The notes beneath the pieces were generated by a model, which was given only the letters and a program-made list of their open reading frames with translations, made no database searches and had not been told where the DNA came from. From positions 1 through 50,843 of the forward strand of contig JAPOTS010000116.1 of assembly GCA_026709065.1 (NCBI GenBank): a stretch of DNA of 50,843 bases. The letters are read 5' to 3'. Source of the stretch: Bacteroidota bacterium. Its GTDB lineage: Bacteria; Bacteroidota; Rhodothermia; Rhodothermales; Bin80. Position 1 is the first letter of the stretch; each line of letters opens with the position of its first letter. This document shows positions 24,466 to 32,595 of this stretch, in pieces. The position numbers and the translations under genes are program-made.

Positions 24466-25540
24466 ATTAATTCCACACATTGCATTGCTCTTTTTTTGCA
24501 ATGTTTGCTTTGGCTACCAGATCTCCCTTATGGGTCAGGTATCGGATGCATCTTCCGATCTACCACTACAAGGAGCCCACATATTTATCGCATCCTCGTT
24601 GATTGGAGCGGCATCGGGCGTAGATGGTAGCTTCCAATTAAATGATATTCCACCTGGTGCTCACCGCATTGTTATTTCAATGTTAGGATATGAGACCGCA
24701 AGTATTGACACGCTCTTACGTGAAAATCAGAGTTATGACCTTGATTTAAGGCTTCATTCAATCGTTGTTGAATTAGAAGAAGTCGTCATTAACGCAAGGC
24801 TTGCAAGACGATGGCAAAGACGACTTAAAAAATTTACACGCCTCTTCATTGGAGAAACCATCAATAGCCAATACACCACCATCATCAACCCTGAAGTCCT
24901 CAGCTTCAAAAGTCGGCTTGGCAAATTATCTGCAACAGCCAGTGCCCCACTGATCATTGAAAACCGAGCCTTAGGGTATCAATTACATTACTATCTGAAA
25001 GAATTTTTTTACTTTGGCACTACGATCAAATACGATGGAGAGCCATCATTTACGGAACTTACACCATCAGATTCATTGGAATGGGATCGTTGGCAGAGCA
25101 ACCGAGAGATTGCATTCTTTGGATCAGATAGACACTTTTTACTTTCGCTGATTACACAACGTACCCAAGACGAAGGGTTTCAAGTCCATCATCGGAATTC
25201 TATGGAGCCAAGTAGCACACGATTTCAAATAGATCCTGCCCGTTTGATTGAGCAAGGCCCTACTCCACTTGAAAAACTCTTATCATTCTCACGAATCCTT
25301 GAGGTTACTTACGATAATGAACTAGAAGATGAAAGTTTCAAAAAGTGGCAACGTCAGCCCAACTGGCAACGTCCTGGCCCGCAGCGTTCATTCATGGAAC
25401 TAAATTCTGGGCCAACCCTGATAGATGAATCTGGCGAGGTGATTGATCCTTATGGAGTTGTGATGTATGGATACTTTGCTTTTGAGAGAATTGCAGATAA
25501 AGTACCCAAGGAGTATCGACCTCCAAATTGGATGCCATAA
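24452..25540 (+). CDS. Exported protein with carboxypeptidase-regulatory-like domain (copy 2)
   Basis: A paralogue of the preceding protein, sharing the same order of blocks: GQVSDASSDLPLQGAHIFI, ASGVDGSFQLNDIP, MLGYE, FIGETINSQYT, PLIIENRALGYQLHY, RHFLLSLI and a terminal DPYGVVMYGYFAFER...PKEYRPP. I chose GTG 24452 because it starts a good signal peptide (about 23 residues, ending CFGYQ) and overlaps the previous stop by only 14 bases. An ATG at 24371 would add 27 residues ahead of it. Tandem duplication is clear; function is unknown. Its stop is 10 bases from the convergent oxidoreductase gene. Confidence 0.85.
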   Translation: MITSRLIPHIALLFFCNVCFGYQISLMGQVSDASSDLPLQGAHIFIASSLIGAASGVDGSFQLNDIPPGAHRIVISMLGYETASIDTLLRENQSYDLDLRLHSIVVELEEVVINARLARRWQRRLKKFTRLFIGETINSQYTTIINPEVLSFKSRLGKLSATASAPLIIENRALGYQLHYYLKEFFYFGTTIKYDGEPSFTELTPSDSLEWDRWQSNREIAFFGSDRHFLLSLITQRTQDEGFQVHHRNSMEPSSTRFQIDPARLIEQGPTPLEKLLSFSRILEVTYDNELEDESFKKWQRQPNWQRPGPQRSFMELNSGPTLIDESGEVIDPYGVVMYGYFAFERIADKVPKEYRPPNWMP

Positions 25541-25550
25541 GATGTAATGA

Positions 25551-26642
25551 TCACAATTGGATCGTAGTGCCAGATTTTGCAGACCGAATGGCAGCATCAA
25601 GAATTTCCATGGCGATCATATTGATGGAGAGCGATGATAGACTCCCTTCTGGATCAACCTCCCCCCTCACCACGGCCGCTAGAAATGCAAATGGATCATG
25701 ATGCGGAGCATCTAACTGAGATAAATCATAAAATTCTTCTAGTTTAGATTCACCAATGCGGATCGTTCCATCGGTCTGATTCACGGTATAGACATACCCA
25801 TTGGTTCCATAGACATCCATATCTTTTCGACTGAACGGCCAGTTCCAAGAGGCTTGAATGATCCCTTGACTAAATGGGTATGTTACGATGATCGTCGCTT
25901 CATCATCAACTTGACCGTAAGGGGGATCAGGTTTGAAAATTTGTGTCACTGCAGTAACGCTGATTGGACGCTTTCCTCCAGTAAGCCATGTAATCAAATT
26001 AGCTCCATAACAGCCGAAATCAGTGATCGCTCCTCCCCCATTCTTTTCCTCCGTCAATAACCATGAAGAGAATTCTGGGCCAACACCAATCTCAATCGGA
26101 CCTGAATGCCCATCTCTGACTACAATTTTTCGCAAGTCTCCAAGTGAGGGTAAGGCATTTTTCACATAATGGACACTAGGATACCATGAGGTTTCATAAT
26201 TGGTGAGCAGTTGAATCCCAGCCGAATCTGCAACACTCTTCATTTTCTTGGCATGATCAAATGAAATGGCCAGGGGCTTTTCAACCATCACATGAATGCC
26301 TCGATGAGCAGCTGCGATGGTGGCAGATAAATGATCATAGATATTTGAAAATACCGTGATCGCGTCAGGTTGTGTAGCATCTAACATCTCCTCAACAGTA
26401 GGATAGACAATCTTCATATCAAATCCATATCTATCCGATAAGCGGAGCGCTAAATCATAATCCGCCTCAGCAATACCGACCATTTCTACATCACCATCTG
26501 CCTCCCTGCCAAGAATCCAACCGACATGTCCATGAACCAACCCGACTACCCCAATTCGGACTGGTTCTACTTCTGGAGTATCTGAAACCGAGGCAGAAGC
26601 CTGAAACGTCAACGCAAAGACAATTGCTATCAAACTTATCAT
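25551..26642 (-). CDS. Exported Gfo/Idh/MocA-family oxidoreductase
   Basis: A 363-residue nicotinamide-dependent sugar oxidoreductase. It has a Sec-like signal (residues 1-18, ASASV), a Rossmann motif IGVVGLVHGHVG (31-42), and the family signature MVEKPLAIS, in which the Lys is catalytic. Typical substrates are the hydroxyls of cyclic sugars or inositols. It is the last of six minus-strand genes (apbE, oxidoreductase, three TIM barrels, this one), 71 bases after its neighbour. Unlike the other exported enzymes around it, its leader lacks a clear twin arginine, so how the cofactor reaches it is an open point. Confidence 0.9.
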   Translation of the reverse strand: MISLIAIVFALTFQASASVSDTPEVEPVRIGVVGLVHGHVGWILGREADGDVEMVGIAEADYDLALRLSDRYGFDMKIVYPTVEEMLDATQPDAITVFSNIYDHLSATIAAAHRGIHVMVEKPLAISFDHAKKMKSVADSAGIQLLTNYETSWYPSVHYVKNALPSLGDLRKIVVRDGHSGPIEIGVGPEFSSWLLTEEKNGGGAITDFGCYGANLITWLTGGKRPISVTAVTQIFKPDPPYGQVDDEATIIVTYPFSQGIIQASWNWPFSRKDMDVYGTNGYVYTVNQTDGTIRIGESKLEEFYDLSQLDAPHHDPFAFLAAVVRGEVDPEGSLSSLSINMIAMEILDAAIRSAKSGTTIQL

Positions 26643-26713
26643 TCAATCAGTCAATACAATGAGCATTTTGGAAGGTGTTGATTCCTGCAAAACGCTTTCA
26701 GAGAAATGTCAGA

Positions 26714-27622
26714 TTATCCACCTTGCCCATCAACGGTTTGATAGGCTTGAATCAATGCCATCTCCCCGTCAGCACCAGGATACCTATTGCCGTGCTCCAT
26801 ACCCAAAATACCTTCAAACCCCTTATCACGAACATGTGCAAAAACATTCGTGAAATTGATCTCGCCAGTCGTAGGTTCTTTACGTCCAGGATTATCTCCG
26901 ATCTGGTAATAGGCAATCTCGCTCCATGCGCCATCAATGTTTGGAATCAAATTTCCCTCTGTAATTTGCTGATGATAAAGATCATTGAGAATCTTACATG
27001 ATGGACTATTTACTGCGCGACAGATTTCATAAGCCTGAGGAATTTTGGATAGAAACATACCAGGATGATTGAAAGGGTTCAACGGTTCTAATACCATGAC
27101 TAAACCGTGGGGCTCTAATATATCACTGGCTCGGCGAAGAGTTTCAATGACATTTGCAGTCTGAAATCCCATATCGGTCCGCAGATCTACAAATCCTGGG
27201 ACTACTGTCATCCACGTCGCATTCACACGTTTAGCAACCTCAACAGAGTCTTTAATTTCGTCAAGAAACTTGTTCCTAAAATCAGTATTGCCTGTGGCAA
27301 GACTTGGCTCATTCCAATAGATAGTATGGGCGACAAAAACTCCCATCCGCATATTATGCTTGACCATTGAAGTGGCAATTCGCTGTTGCGTACTTATACT
27401 GCGATTTTTCATTCCATTGTCTTCCCATGCAGTGAAACCATGATCTGCAGCAAACGCAATCTGATCAACCAAATCTTCACCAGCGCTATTCTGAAACATG
27501 CCAAAATGAGGTGCATAATGCATAGAAAATTTTTGCTGACTCTGGGCTAAGGAAGCAGCCCCGATACCCGCCATAGCAGCAGTGAATAATGAAGCAGATG
27601 GGATAAATTCTCGTCTAGTCAT
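26714..27622 (-). CDS. Tat-exported hydroxypyruvate-isomerase-like TIM barrel (1)
   Basis: A 302-residue xylose-isomerase-like TIM barrel of the hydroxypyruvate isomerase subgroup. The leader TRREFIPSASLFTAAMAG is a twin-arginine signal. Metal-binding and substrate residues appear in VLEPLNPFNHPG, LNDLYHQQITEGNL, QIGDNPGRKEPTTGEIN and GMEHGN. The Tat leader places it in the periplasm, so a role on free sugars or keto-sugars fits better than cytosolic glyoxylate metabolism. It is 23 bases after a second TIM barrel of the same subgroup. Confidence 0.88.
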   Translation of the reverse strand: MTRREFIPSASLFTAAMAGIGAASLAQSQQKFSMHYAPHFGMFQNSAGEDLVDQIAFAADHGFTAWEDNGMKNRSISTQQRIATSMVKHNMRMGVFVAHTIYWNEPSLATGNTDFRNKFLDEIKDSVEVAKRVNATWMTVVPGFVDLRTDMGFQTANVIETLRRASDILEPHGLVMVLEPLNPFNHPGMFLSKIPQAYEICRAVNSPSCKILNDLYHQQITEGNLIPNIDGAWSEIAYYQIGDNPGRKEPTTGEINFTNVFAHVRDKGFEGILGMEHGNRYPGADGEMALIQAYQTVDGQGG

Positions 27623-27645
27623 CGTTTCGGTTGATTGAGTGCTTA

Positions 27646-28500
27646 TTAAATATCACACAGGCGAACAGCCTCAAATAATGAAATCATAGGTGTTCGGGTT
27701 GGGATAAATTCTTGTCCAACATATCCAGTAAAGCCTGTGTCTACGATCGCTCTCATAATAGCAGGGTAATTAAGTTCTTGGGTATGATCAATTTCATTTC
27801 GACCAGGATTTCCTGCAGTATGATAGTGACCGATGTATTGATGATTATCTCTGATGGTGCGAATCACATCCCCCTCCATGACCTGCATGTGAAAGATATC
27901 ATACAGTAATTTGAAGTGGTCTGAATCTAATCGCTTACATAATTCTACTCCCCATGATGTATAATCGCACATGTAATCGGGATGGCTTACCTTAGAATTG
28001 AGTAATTCCATACATAATGTGATTCCATGTTCTTGTGCTACCGAGATGATGCTTTTAAGTCCTACAACACAGTTGTCAAGCCCTGTCGCATCATCCATTC
28101 CACGCCTATTCCCAGAAAAACAAATGAGACGATCGTATCCCGCCTCTGCAACCTCCCTGATCCTTTCAATATACATTGGGATAAGCCATTGGTGATTTGA
28201 TATCTCATTGAATCCATCAGTTAATCGGTCCTTACCATCAATAATTGGCCCCATGGACATTGCACAAACAAGCCTATATGGTTCCAAGGCTGGCCATTCA
28301 TGAGGCTCAAGTAATTCAACAGATTTCAAACCCATGGCTGCAGAAGCTTTGGCCAATTCATCAACAGAAAACTCAGGATAACACCACTTGCAGACACTAT
28401 GATTGATATTTCCCCTTAATGAACGGTCAACTGTGCCGCCTAACAGGCTTGTACCTGCAAGTCCTGTTATTGTCGTTTCAATAAACGATCGTCGTTTCAC
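27646..28500 (-). CDS. Tat-exported hydroxypyruvate-isomerase-like TIM barrel (2)
   Basis: A 284-residue paralogue-like TIM barrel with a twin-arginine leader (KRRSFIETTITGLAGTSLL). Active-site blocks are CMELLNSKVSHPDY, LLYDIFHMQVMEGDV, GHYHTAGNPGRNE and GQEFIPT, matching hydroxypyruvate isomerase-like enzymes. The substrate cannot be assigned. Gaps of 13 and 23 bases to the genes on either side indicate one transcript. Two barrels of the same subgroup in tandem suggest different anomers or successive steps, which is inference. Confidence 0.88.
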   Translation of the reverse strand: MKRRSFIETTITGLAGTSLLGGTVDRSLRGNINHSVCKWCYPEFSVDELAKASAAMGLKSVELLEPHEWPALEPYRLVCAMSMGPIIDGKDRLTDGFNEISNHQWLIPMYIERIREVAEAGYDRLICFSGNRRGMDDATGLDNCVVGLKSIISVAQEHGITLCMELLNSKVSHPDYMCDYTSWGVELCKRLDSDHFKLLYDIFHMQVMEGDVIRTIRDNHQYIGHYHTAGNPGRNEIDHTQELNYPAIMRAIVDTGFTGYVGQEFIPTRTPMISLFEAVRLCDI

Positions 28501-28513
28501 TGATACTCAGTCA

Positions 28514-29413
28514 CTATGAATCACTTGGGAGAACCTGATCCATTCGATCAGCTAGTCCTTTCAGAAATATTCGGTCGCCACTGGCAACCTCGGCTGTTGC
28601 CCACCCTTCAAAACCAATCGAATCCAAGGCTTCATTGACTGCAGGCCAGTCGCAATCACCTTGTCCCAAGGGAACTTCAAAACCAGCGAATGGTCCCTCA
28701 GATTCGCCTTTGGAACGACTGTATTCTTTTATGTCTAATTTTACTATACGATGCCCTAATGCGTGTATCCAGTGTTCGGGGTATCCATAGGTCACTACAT
28801 TACCGACATCAAAATACCACCCTACATGATCATGTTCAAATTCATCAACGTATCGTGCGCACTCTAGTGGACTCAACAAGAATTTATTCCATACATTTTC
28901 AAAAGCAATTGTGATTCCTAAATCGGAAGCCATCGGAAGAACTTTGCGAATTTCTGTCTGCGAGCGGCTGTAAGCATCAGAATATGAGACTTGTTTGTTA
29001 ACCACACCTGGCACTAAAAGGACGGTGGATGCTCCATAATCATGCGCATCCTGAATGGCTGTTTGTAAGCCCTTGACTCCTGCCGCTCGAACCTCTGAAT
29101 CTGGATCAGATAAAGGTTGAGTCCAATGAACAGAATCTACAATCCCATGGATAGGAAGTTCGACCGAATCCCGTGCAGCAATGACTTCTGCTGTTTCAAA
29201 TTCATTTGGGCTTTCTAATTCTACTCCGTCAAATCCTAAATCTTTAAGAAGCTGAAATTTTTCACCGATAGAAAGGTCGGGTTCGTCAATCATCGTGAAC
29301 TTGACGGCCTTTTGGATTGAATGCTTCTTTGATTGAGAATAGACTGGCATCTGCCCAAGCGTCAGGGCAGCAGTCGTGAGCGCCCCAGTTTTTAAGAAAT
29401 CTCTTCGTCTCAT
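28514..29413 (-). CDS. Tat-exported sugar phosphate isomerase/epimerase-like TIM barrel
   Basis: A 299-residue xylose-isomerase-like TIM barrel. The leader RRRDFLKTGALTTAALTLG is a textbook Tat signal, so I start at ATG 29413 and not at an in-frame ATG 34 codons upstream that would overlap the previous gene. Metal-site segments are IAFENVWNKF, WYFDVGNVV, VKLDIKEYSR and the terminal WATAEV. It follows the Gfo/Idh/MocA gene by 4 bases. Related exported barrels in Bacteroidota act on 3-keto-glycosides made by Gfo/Idh/MocA enzymes; whether this one does is inference. Confidence 0.88.
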   Translation of the reverse strand: MRRRDFLKTGALTTAALTLGQMPVYSQSKKHSIQKAVKFTMIDEPDLSIGEKFQLLKDLGFDGVELESPNEFETAEVIAARDSVELPIHGIVDSVHWTQPLSDPDSEVRAAGVKGLQTAIQDAHDYGASTVLLVPGVVNKQVSYSDAYSRSQTEIRKVLPMASDLGITIAFENVWNKFLLSPLECARYVDEFEHDHVGWYFDVGNVVTYGYPEHWIHALGHRIVKLDIKEYSRSKGESEGPFAGFEVPLGQGDCDWPAVNEALDSIGFEGWATAEVASGDRIFLKGLADRMDQVLPSDS

Positions 29414-29417
29414 AACA

Positions 29418-30722
29418 TTATATTTTTTGAACGGACATTGGAGTTGTACGAGAAAGTTTTGTGATCCCAGGAACTGAGACTGGTGGAGTGGATATTGGAC
29501 CAAACTCATGTGCACTTGGTTGTAAATCCAAATTAGAAGCCATCAGTTCATCCCAGCTCAACTGCTGACCAGTATAAGCGCTTTCACGACCCAATACGGC
29601 CGTCAAAGTGCTTGCAGTAATTTGATTGGTTTCATTGATTGGGACTCCTTCTCTAACCGAGGCAATCAGATCAGCATGTTCCTGAACATACCCATTCGCG
29701 CCAGGCTCGGGCATCTCATATAATACACTTCCACTGTGATCGTAAATCACTGAGTTTTGAGGATTTAAGTGAGCAATTCCTTTAGTGCCAACGATACGGT
29801 TTGCTACTCTATTTGTAGATCCAGAAAACTGTCTGCACTTTGCTTCTACGACTACATCGCCGGGATAAGTATACTCGACGCTGAAATGATCATAGATATG
29901 ACCATACTCTGGACTCGTTCTGGCAATTCTTCCTCCCATTGCAATCGCATGATCTGGATGACTTTGGAATACCCAATTGATAACATCAATATTATGGACG
30001 AACTGTTCAACAATATGATCGCCACTCAACCATGTGAAGTAATACCAGTTTCGACACTGCCACTCCATGTCACTCATTCCAGCTTTACGTTCACGGAGCC
30101 ATATCGGACCTGTAAGATAATTTTCTTGAGCTCCTATGATCTGACCAATCATCCCATCGTGAATGCGTTTGATGCCTTCCACAAAACTTGGCTGACGGCG
30201 ATAGAGCGTTCCGGCAACGACAGACAATCCCTTATTGGTTGCAATCTCCCCTGCACTCATAATCTCCATTGCTCCTATAACATCAACACTTACAGGCTTC
30301 TCCATAAATATATGTTTTCCTGCGTTTACGGCTGCTGTAAAGTGCTTCGGTCTAAACCCGGGCGGTGAAGCGAGAATCACCAGATCAATGTCACAATCTA
30401 GGACATGCTGATAGGCATCAAACCCCACAAATGCGTGGCTTTCATTGACCTTATAGGCATCTCCAATCTCTTGTTTTAGAGCAACCTTAGACGCATCGAG
30501 ACGATCTTGAAATAGATCTCCCATGGCAGTAATCTCAATTCCTTCGCTAGAAATAACTGCATCGCGGGCCGCACCCGTTCCACGTCCTCCACATCCAATC
30601 ACACCAACGCGTAAGACATCACTGCTGCCAGCATAAGCAAAATTTCCAGAAGTCATCAATCCAATAGTCCCTGCACTGGTAAGTTTGACAAAGTTTCGTC
30701 TAGTAATATCGTGATCATTCAT
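29418..30722 (-). CDS. Tat-exported Gfo/Idh/MocA-family oxidoreductase
   Basis: A 434-residue exported oxidoreductase. The Tat signal TRRNFVKLTSAGTIGLMTSG follows ATG 30722, which I prefer to an upstream ATG that would run into apbE. The Rossmann motif is GVIGCGGRGTGAARDA, and the family's catalytic Lys is in FMEKPVSVD. The C-terminal domain is longer than in cytosolic relatives, as is common for the Tat-dependent subgroup. It lies 53 bases after apbE and 4 bases before the isomerase-like gene, and is the likely first enzyme of the sugar-oxidation cluster. Confidence 0.9.
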   Translation of the reverse strand: MNDHDITRRNFVKLTSAGTIGLMTSGNFAYAGSSDVLRVGVIGCGGRGTGAARDAVISSEGIEITAMGDLFQDRLDASKVALKQEIGDAYKVNESHAFVGFDAYQHVLDCDIDLVILASPPGFRPKHFTAAVNAGKHIFMEKPVSVDVIGAMEIMSAGEIATNKGLSVVAGTLYRRQPSFVEGIKRIHDGMIGQIIGAQENYLTGPIWLRERKAGMSDMEWQCRNWYYFTWLSGDHIVEQFVHNIDVINWVFQSHPDHAIAMGGRIARTSPEYGHIYDHFSVEYTYPGDVVVEAKCRQFSGSTNRVANRIVGTKGIAHLNPQNSVIYDHSGSVLYEMPEPGANGYVQEHADLIASVREGVPINETNQITASTLTAVLGRESAYTGQQLSWDELMASNLDLQPSAHEFGPISTPPVSVPGITKLSRTTPMSVQKI

Positions 30723-30775
30723 AATGTATGGATAATTGATAATTAGATGAAATATAATACTTTTCTGAATTATTT

Positions 30776-31777
30776 TCACTCATTTTGCAAAAATTTCCCA
30801 GTAATTATTCGGCGATTTGATTTTCCAGATGCTTCAATCATCAGAATTTGGAGGTTTTCTTGGTTATTGATACTGTGCTGAGCATCAGTCCATTCCATAA
30901 CGCTGTATGTAGATGCCCATGCATCGGCAGTCATTGCATTGGGCGCTATGACAGCAACCTTCCTTTGATGTGTAACTCCAAGTCCAGTCCGTGGATCAAC
31001 AATATGTGAGTAGGTGACTCCATCATGGACTAGATTGCGATACGTGTTACCAGAAACCGCAATTCCGCAATCGGATAGATAGATTGAGGTTTGATTTGAT
31101 GATTCCTCAAAAACTTGAATCATCCAGCCTTCAGAATTAGGGGGCGCCTCCCCAAGCGCAATGTCTCCTCCAGCATCTACTGCAGCTTTCGGGAATCCAT
31201 TTGAAACTAGAATTTTTAGTGCTTGATCTGCTACAAATCCTTTGGCGATTCCACCTAAATCAATTCTCATCTTACTTTTCTTCAATTCTACAATTGGTTG
31301 ATTCTCATTGACCTCAATAAGGTTGTATCCGACGACTTGACTCGCTGTTTTGATCAGATTTAAATCAGGAAATTTAGATCGTCGCATCGCTTTTCGCCAT
31401 ATCAGAGTTAGAGGGCCAACGGTTACATCAAATGCTCCCTGTGATAATTTTGATATGTTTTGTGCGGTTAAAAGAACATTCCATAAATCAATTGAAACAG
31501 CAACTGATTGATTTGAGGTCTTAGAGAGCTGACTGACTTCACTATTAATTAAATAATCACTCAGAGTTCCATTTAATTCCCTCATTCTAGATATCGCCGA
31601 TTGAACGGCTTGCTCAGCAACAAGTGAATCGCGAGCATACAGGATAATTGCTACTTCAGTTCCCATTAATGGGAGAGAATACTCCAGCCTTTTACTTTGA
31701 GCAAAAACCTCCCCATCCAAAATGATACTCAATGTCAAAATACTAGCAACCACTGATAAAACAAAAAAATATTTCAT
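30776..31777 (-). CDS. apbE: FAD:protein FMN transferase
   Basis: Attaches FMN covalently to Thr or Ser of extracytoplasmic electron-transfer proteins. The 333 residues begin with a signal peptide (1-26, EVFAQ). Diagnostic blocks are LPLMGTEVAI, GAFDVTVGPL, MRIDLGGIAKGFVADQAL, AVDAGGDIALG, HIVDPRTG and the metal site NAMTADAWASTYSVM. It is the first gene of the minus-strand sugar cluster, or an independent gene just ahead of it (53-base gap). No obvious flavinylation target (FMN-binding domain, Nqr or Rnf subunit) lies in the window. Confidence 0.94.
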   Translation of the reverse strand: MKYFFVLSVVASILTLSIILDGEVFAQSKRLEYSLPLMGTEVAIILYARDSLVAEQAVQSAISRMRELNGTLSDYLINSEVSQLSKTSNQSVAVSIDLWNVLLTAQNISKLSQGAFDVTVGPLTLIWRKAMRRSKFPDLNLIKTASQVVGYNLIEVNENQPIVELKKSKMRIDLGGIAKGFVADQALKILVSNGFPKAAVDAGGDIALGEAPPNSEGWMIQVFEESSNQTSIYLSDCGIAVSGNTYRNLVHDGVTYSHIVDPRTGLGVTHQRKVAVIAPNAMTADAWASTYSVMEWTDAQHSINNQENLQILMIEASGKSNRRIITGKFLQNE

Positions 31778-32166
31778 GGATTTGGCTCTCTATACTGATT
31801 TGTTAAACGGGATTAAGGGTAGCAATAGCTCCCATTTTTCTAGTGCCTTACGAGGTTGCCAATCGGGTATCTATTCCCCAGCACCTTGAGGATCCGATGT
31901 ATTCTTTGGTGTGATGCTATCTGATTGAACTGCTTCATATAGGATTTTTTGTAATTAATATTCCCTCTCATTTAAACTGAACATCTCCCCAGAAAACTGC
32001 CTGACATGTTGGTCTCCCAGCTAAAACTTTAAAGTCGTGAACGCGTTTATCCCAATGGACCCCGAACAGTTTGCCAAGATACTGCTCAATATGCCTCCTT
32101 AATCTATCAAGAACGTTAGAATGAGGTGCACTCACGTATATATTTCCCTAAATTAAGGATCTACCC
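31778..32166. other. Intergenic stretch with short coding-like fragments
   Basis: This 389-base gap lies between the small secreted protein gene and apbE. It contains two minus-strand fragments with protein-like composition: a 55-codon frame at 31968-32135, listed separately, and a 32-codon frame just below it beginning MKQFNQIASHQRIHRILKVL. They may be the debris of one older gene. The apbE promoter presumably also lies here. Confidence 0.45.
31968..32135 (-). CDS. Possible small protein or decayed gene fragment
   Basis: A GTG-initiated frame of 55 codons, preceded directly by a stop codon. Its composition (Arg, His, Trp, Phe-rich; for example LGKLFGVHWDKRVHDFKVL) looks like real protein, but I recognise no family. 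It follows the transketolase and small secreted protein genes on the same strand with a 31-base gap. Equally likely is a remnant of a deleted gene. Confidence 0.27.
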   Translation of the reverse strand: MSAPHSNVLDRLRRHIEQYLGKLFGVHWDKRVHDFKVLAGRPTCQAVFWGDVQFK

Positions 32167-32595
32167 CTAGATGCACACTGAATCACAGTTTGTAGAAGGA
32201 GTTGGTGATTCTACTTGAGTAACTTTATATTTTCTCATACGAATCGCGCCGAGCGATCGTTGATCATCAAAAGGAATCCAGAATAGTCCATCAGAATCAC
32301 CAGTTTTTGTCTCTTTTGGCCCCATGATTCCCGAAGCATCTTCGGTCTCTGTTCCTTCGGGTGATTCAAACACAATGGTGAATCTATAATGAACATGATA
32401 GTCATTTTGATTCTGTAACATCACTACAACCCCATCATTGAGTGCGTCGGCCTTCGGATAAAAAATATACAGAAAGCGAACTCCTTGGTGCACAAAGATT
32501 TCTTTCCAAGCTTCTTCGCCTGCAAACTGCTGAGCTAAACCGCTATGCACAATAAATATGGACACACATATGATGACGGCCCTAAGCATGATCAC
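32167..32595 (-). CDS. Small secreted protein of unknown function
   Basis: I do not recognise this 142-residue protein. It has a signal peptide (residues 1-22, ending GLAQQ) and a beta-rich body with alternating hydrophobic strands such as [17 protein letters not shown] and YRFTIVFES, and two cysteines near the C-terminus (CDSVC). The ATG at 32595 overlaps the transketolase stop by four bases (ATGA), so it is translationally coupled to tkt. Conservation of that link would be needed to suggest a role. A second in-frame ATG occurs at residue 3. Confidence 0.72.
   Translation of the reverse strand: MIMLRAVIICVSIFIVHSGLAQQFAGEEAWKEIFVHQGVRFLYIFYPKADALNDGVVVMLQNQNDYHVHYRFTIVFESPEGTETEDASGIMGPKETKTGDSDGLFWIPFDDQRSLGAIRMRKYKVTQVESPTPSTNCDSVCI

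Noticed and set aside
29768..30368. A 199-codon plus-strand frame inside the Gfo/Idh/MocA gene
   Set aside because: It is antisense to a well-supported oxidoreductase with conserved motifs and has an unusual Cys-, His- and Ser-rich composition.
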